DNA from: an uncultured bacterium
Lineage (GTDB): Bacteria; Spirochaetota; Spirochaetia; Sphaerochaetales; Sphaerochaetaceae
Length of the DNA: 8,530 nt
Direction: 5' to 3'
NCBI GenBank assembly: GCA_905215015.1
Contig: CAJMOS010000118.1
Location: 1 to 8,530, forward strand
Shown here: piece after piece, positions 5,308-8,530 of the stretch
How positions within the stretch are numbered: the stretch's first letter is position 1
Layout of the letters: each line of letters starts with the position of its first letter
Program-made: the position numbers and the translations under genes
The notes under the pieces: generated by a model
Database searches by the model: none
What the model was told of the DNA's origin: nothing
What the model saw: the letters and a program-made list of their open reading frames with translations, nothing else

Positions 5308-7308
5308 TCAGAGGAAGAATACCTCGATATCCTTCTTCTCGTCTTGACAGAGAATCACCGATAGCTTCTTTCCTTCAAGATGCCAGAGCACGTCGTCCAC
5401 GGGTGATTTTCCCTTCCCACAGGCGAGTACATGCATGAAAAGAGAATCGCCCTTTCTACACCGCTCGATGAAGAACGGACACGACCCATCCGTCGGATTG
5501 TCTTTTCCTGTCGCGAGATACACAGAATTCCCCGTGTCCATGGAGAAATAATTCGACAGGACATTTCCGTTCCGGTAAGAAAGGCAATGGGGAACGGGGG
5601 AGCAAAGACGGACATGCTCCAAGAACGAGAATGGCTCCTTTTTCGAGAGGCACCCGATTGGATTCGTATCTCCTTGTCCTCCTGTCTCCTTTCCATGGAA
5701 ATGCATGACGAAATCGACACTCTCCCCTTTCGACACCCCTCTCACCGTAAAGACATCGATGATGATTCCCGGTTTGTGGCGGATTACACGACGCATCGCG
5801 ACACCCCGGTAAGCTTCCTCCGACCATTGGACAATCGTGTAGGTGTCAGGCATTGTGTATGTTCCATCCCAAACACTGATGGCAGCTATCTCCTCCCAGT
5901 CGCCCATCTTCCGGTAATACTCCAGTCTCCCTTCGTTCGGAGCTTGGTTCTCTTCACCCACTGTCACCGTGTTGTGGGTACCTGTGTGCTTGAACCACCC
6001 GTAATGATATGGACCGCCATACGCACAAGTGCCAAAATCCTCGCTCACCGGAATCCCTGCAAAGGTGTAGGAAATACCGAGACGGTCGTAGTGGTCGTGC
6101 TCCCCCCCGTATGGCCCATGACGCAAAAGAAGATATTCTCCTTTTCCTCCACGCAGCACACTCATGCCACAACCACCCTTGGCGATGTACGGCGCAAAGG
6201 AAATCGGCGTGGAATCGACAGGAAGGACAGGAACGCCATGGAAGAACGACTCATCGGAAAGCCGCGGGCGTGTTTGGTAGATTTTCTGGAGGAAAGCAAG
6301 TATGCGGCTGTCCCCGAGCCGGGCGTAGGCGAATTCAAAGATGTCGTAGGCACCGATGCTCCCTTGGTCATGCTTCATGTCGTTGATCAGTGGGAACGAC
6401 AGGTCCTCCTTCAAATAACGGAAAACGCATTCGAACATCCGCCGGAACGAGGGATGGGAAATCAGTGCATACGACGTCGTGCAGGCAAATTTCTCGTAAA
6501 GGAAGAAGGCCTCTATCGCATAGAAATGGTAGCCTATCGAACATTCGAACCACATGCCATCGCTCAGCGTCCCGTGGTCGAGTTGCCAAAGAAGCCCGTA
6601 CTTGGTGTGTATGATCCTCTCAAGCGATTCTTTATCTCCAAGGAGTAACGATAGGACTCCAATCGCACTACCGACAATCACCTCGTGGTTGTGGATTTCC
6701 GGCATTCGCTGGGACCAGAGGAAATCAAGACCCTCCCGAAAGAGGTTCTTTTCAATGATCGAGCGCTCCTCTCCCCCGAGACTCTCCCGTATGATATCGT
6801 AGGCATAGGCTAGGTAGACGAGGAAAAAAGCCTCGTCGAGCGTCTGTGCGTTGGCTTTGCCCGGATGATTGTACGGAATGTCCCCATGGATTTTGTAGGA
6901 TGGATAATATCGGGCATAACGCAGAAGAATCTCCTGCGCCTTTTGTCGGCAGTCCTCACGATCCGAGAGGAGCCAGAGCAGTGCAAGCCTGTCGGCTCCT
7001 CTGCTGTAGAAATCATTGAGAAGACGATACCATGCTCCATCGTAAGGTTCCCCCCTAAAGACACGTCCACAGGAAGGACAGACATGTTCCGTTGGCAAGG
7101 CCAGATTGAAGACAAGTTGCACCGAGCACTCCGGACATGTGTAGTAATGGCCCCAGTTCGCTATTCCTTCCGCAGGAATATCCCCTGTATCATGCCTGAG
7201 AACCTCCTCACACTCTTTCTCGAGCAGGCGTTCCATGTCTCCACGGTCATTTCTTCTTCGAAAACCTTCGATTTCTCTCTCGGTGAACTGGTACATGGCA
7301 TTCCTCAT
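5308..7308 (-). CDS. Heparinase II/III-family polysaccharide lyase
   Basis: A 666-residue protein with the two-domain plan of heparinase II/III-type lyases (PL12/15/17/21 relatives): an all-helical (alpha/alpha) toroid to about residue 360 and a C-terminal beta-sheet domain. Candidate catalytic residues are Asn207-His208 in RMPEIHNHEVIVGSA and Tyr260 in CSIGYHFYAIEAFF; the 52-residue spacing is close to the His-Tyr pair I recall for the PL15 lyase Atu3025. EHDHYDRLGISYTFAGIPV (403-421) supplies His404/His406. CPEC (58-61) and CPSC (77-80) form a zinc-ribbon-like insert. Such enzymes cleave uronate-containing glycans by beta-elimination. No signal peptide is visible, so it may act on imported oligosaccharides in the cytoplasm. 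The ATG at 7308 overlaps the preceding stop (ATGA). The in-frame ATG at 7296 has a better SD (AGGA, 5-nt spacing) and may be the real start. Sampled base composition is lower in GC than the exporter genes. Confidence 0.9.
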   Translation of the reverse strand: MRNAMYQFTEREIEGFRRRNDRGDMERLLEKECEEVLRHDTGDIPAEGIANWGHYYTCPECSVQLVFNLALPTEHVCPSCGRVFRGEPYDGAWYRLLNDFYSRGADRLALLWLLSDREDCRQKAQEILLRYARYYPSYKIHGDIPYNHPGKANAQTLDEAFFLVYLAYAYDIIRESLGGEERSIIEKNLFREGLDFLWSQRMPEIHNHEVIVGSAIGVLSLLLGDKESLERIIHTKYGLLWQLDHGTLSDGMWFECSIGYHFYAIEAFFLYEKFACTTSYALISHPSFRRMFECVFRYLKEDLSFPLINDMKHDQGSIGAYDIFEFAYARLGDSRILAFLQKIYQTRPRLSDESFFHGVPVLPVDSTPISFAPYIAKGGCGMSVLRGGKGEYLLLRHGPYGGEHDHYDRLGISYTFAGIPVSEDFGTCAYGGPYHYGWFKHTGTHNTVTVGEENQAPNEGRLEYYRKMGDWEEIAAISVWDGTYTMPDTYTIVQWSEEAYRGVAMRRVIRHKPGIIIDVFTVRGVSKGESVDFVMHFHGKETGGQGDTNPIGCLSKKEPFSFLEHVRLCSPVPHCLSYRNGNVLSNYFSMDTGNSVYLATGKDNPTDGSCPFFIERCRKGDSLFMHVLACGKGKSPVDDVLWHLEGKKLSVILCQDEKKDIEVFFL

Positions 7309-8530
7309 AGGTACTGCGTCTGGTCTTTCTTCGCACGGAACACGAGAAACGGCGTTCCACCGACAAAGAGCGTATCGTTTTCAAACACGACCGGACGAGC
7401 CGTGTACTTTGCACGGAAAGCGGCAAAATCGCTTGTGTCCTCCACACAAAGGAGGTAGGCATTCTTCGGGTTGTGGACGCGCAGTTCGCATCCCGAAAGC
7501 GCATCGTTATCGAATCGTTCCAGCGGGTTGGCCGACCAGATCCAGACGCAGGCACCGGCCTTACGGACAGTGAGTGTCCTTCGATCCTCGGAAAAAAGGA
7601 CTTCGTCACATTTGTCTGTAGGCACGTACAGGTGTGTGAACGGTATCGGATGGCTCTCCGGTATCTCATAGATTGCCCCGAGGATTCCCTTCTCCTGGCG
7701 CACTGCCGGCATGATGCCGTTACCGTACCAGTAGCCGGGCCGCATGCTGCTCTCCTGGAACGTTCCGCCCGGATGGTTGGCGAAAATCACCGTGTCGGGA
7801 CCGAGCCCCAAGGTCCACATATGTTGCTGGTAGCCATAGTAGCCAGGGTTGAAATCGGTCGTGCCATGGAACCTCTCGTTGAGGCTCTTCGTCCATTGAT
7901 GACATCCCTTGTCCGGATGCTCGGTGAGAGTTGTGTTCTCCCAGTGGCGGTAACCCGGATCCGTACGTGGAGATTGGACGCTCGTGAGAATATGGCTTCT
8001 CGTCTTCTCAAGCCGGATCAGCGCAGAGCCCGAGGTATAGGAGGTCTCAATCGGCGTGTGCATTGCTTCAATAGCTCCCGCAGGGAAGGTATAGGAGGTC
8101 GTTGCAAAGGCGCTGAGCCACGGCTCCGAAGCATTGCCGGCAGGGGATGAGGGATCAATCAGATGGACCAGCGTCTGTACGCCTTGGGTATACGGAAGAA
8201 TCACATCACCGTAAATCCGTCCCATCGGCGCAATCATCGAACCATGGAACGTATGGAGGGACATGGTGAGGAGAATCTTGTCGAGGATTGCCCTCGCCTT
8301 GGCAGAAATATCAGGAGCAGCGAAATCGACGACGTTGAGAAGGCACGCGGCCGTCATGCACATGTAGCAGGCGCTCGTGAATTCCTCAAGACCGTTTTTC
8401 CCGACGTCATCAAGCCACTCTCTCAGGAGTTTTTCCCCGAAAGCCGAAAGCTCCCTTCCGTTCATCTCAGCCCGGGAAAAATATGCGGCGGGATAGAGAC
8501 GGCCGGCCAGGTATGCGCAGGAATAGAACT
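7305..8530 (-). CDS. Polysaccharide-lyase-like protein of unassigned family, C-terminal part
   Basis: The reading frame is open from the right edge of the window (starting FYSCAYLAGRLYPAAYFSRAE) to a stop at 7307-7305, so at least 408 codons belong to a larger gene. The ATG at 8465 is internal and not a supported start. The N-terminal third is helical (EEFTSACYMCMTAACLLNVV, GRIYGDVILPYTQGVQTLVHLID). The rest is rich in short beta-strands with Trp/Tyr/Gly/Pro motifs such as HGTTDFNPGYYGYQQHMW, FANHPGGTFQ, RPGYWYGNGIMP and FTHLYVPTDKCDEV. This helical-then-beta-sandwich layout, and the four-base overlap with the heparinase-type gene, suggest a second glycan-degrading enzyme or lyase-fold partner for the same acidic polysaccharide. 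I do not recognise the exact family; a PL8-like or other alpha/alpha-toroid lyase is possible. Substrate and catalytic residues cannot be stated. Confidence 0.75.
   Translation of the reverse strand, partial: FYSCAYLAGRLYPAAYFSRAEMNGRELSAFGEKLLREWLDDVGKNGLEEFTSACYMCMTAACLLNVVDFAAPDISAKARAILDKILLTMSLHTFHGSMIAPMGRIYGDVILPYTQGVQTLVHLIDPSSPAGNASEPWLSAFATTSYTFPAGAIEAMHTPIETSYTSGSALIRLEKTRSHILTSVQSPRTDPGYRHWENTTLTEHPDKGCHQWTKSLNERFHGTTDFNPGYYGYQQHMWTLGLGPDTVIFANHPGGTFQESSMRPGYWYGNGIMPAVRQEKGILGAIYEIPESHPIPFTHLYVPTDKCDEVLFSEDRRTLTVRKAGACVWIWSANPLERFDNDALSGCELRVHNPKNAYLLCVEDTSDFAAFRAKYTARPVVFENDTLFVGGTPFLVFRAKKDQTQYL

Noticed and set aside
5431..6648. Plus-strand open frame opposite the lyase
   Set aside because: Antisense to the catalytic-motif region of the heparinase-type gene; no SD or domain pattern.
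7305..8530. DUF2264 assignment for the partial lyase-neighbour protein
   Set aside because: DUF2264 proteins often sit beside heparinase-type genes, but the characteristic N-terminal DUF2264 motifs are not visible in the portion present.

Overview
The window looks like chromosomal DNA from a moderately GC-rich bacterium with an exported periplasmic binding protein. An anaerobic, carbohydrate-degrading spirochaete of the Sphaerochaeta type is my best guess, but it rests only on gene content (AAA-ATPase/DUF1703-type protein, polysaccharide-lyase genes, DrrAB-type exporter). No rRNA, tRNA, CRISPR array, transposase or integrase was seen. Six of the seven genes read on the minus strand.

Right-to-left (the direction of minus-strand transcription): (1) 8530-5308 is a two-gene unit for acidic-polysaccharide breakdown. 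A lyase-like protein cut by the window edge overlaps by four bases a heparinase II/III-type lyase with visible His/Tyr catalytic candidates and a zinc-ribbon-like insert. (2) 4820-5158 is a plus-strand HxlR-family winged-helix regulator, divergent from a small cupin gene (4678-4322). The shared 141-bp gap carries an imperfect 28-bp dyad that is the likely operator. (3) 4031-2540 is a self-contained transcription unit. It has a sigma-70-type promoter, a DtxR-like dyad at the predicted transcription start, a leader of about 270 nt with mutually exclusive pairings (candidate riboswitch), a periplasmic binding protein of the iron-siderophore/cobalamin class, and a terminator. No cognate importer permease or ATPase is present here.

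(4) 2460-588 is a DrrAB-like ABC exporter operon (ATPase, then ABC-2 permease). Its promoter has one 17-bp ATACCCC-N3-GGGGTAT palindrome filling the spacer between -35 and -10, a second in the 5' UTR, and a half-site next to the -35. This resembles operators of the CsoR/RcnR/CstR family and suggests derepression by a metal or reactive sulfur species. (5) 500-1 holds the N-terminal third of an AAA-ATPase-like (DUF1703) protein, cut by the window edge.

The most noteworthy content is regulatory rather than coding: the double CsoR-like operator on a drug-type exporter, and the structured leader plus metal-box-like dyad in front of the orphan binding protein.
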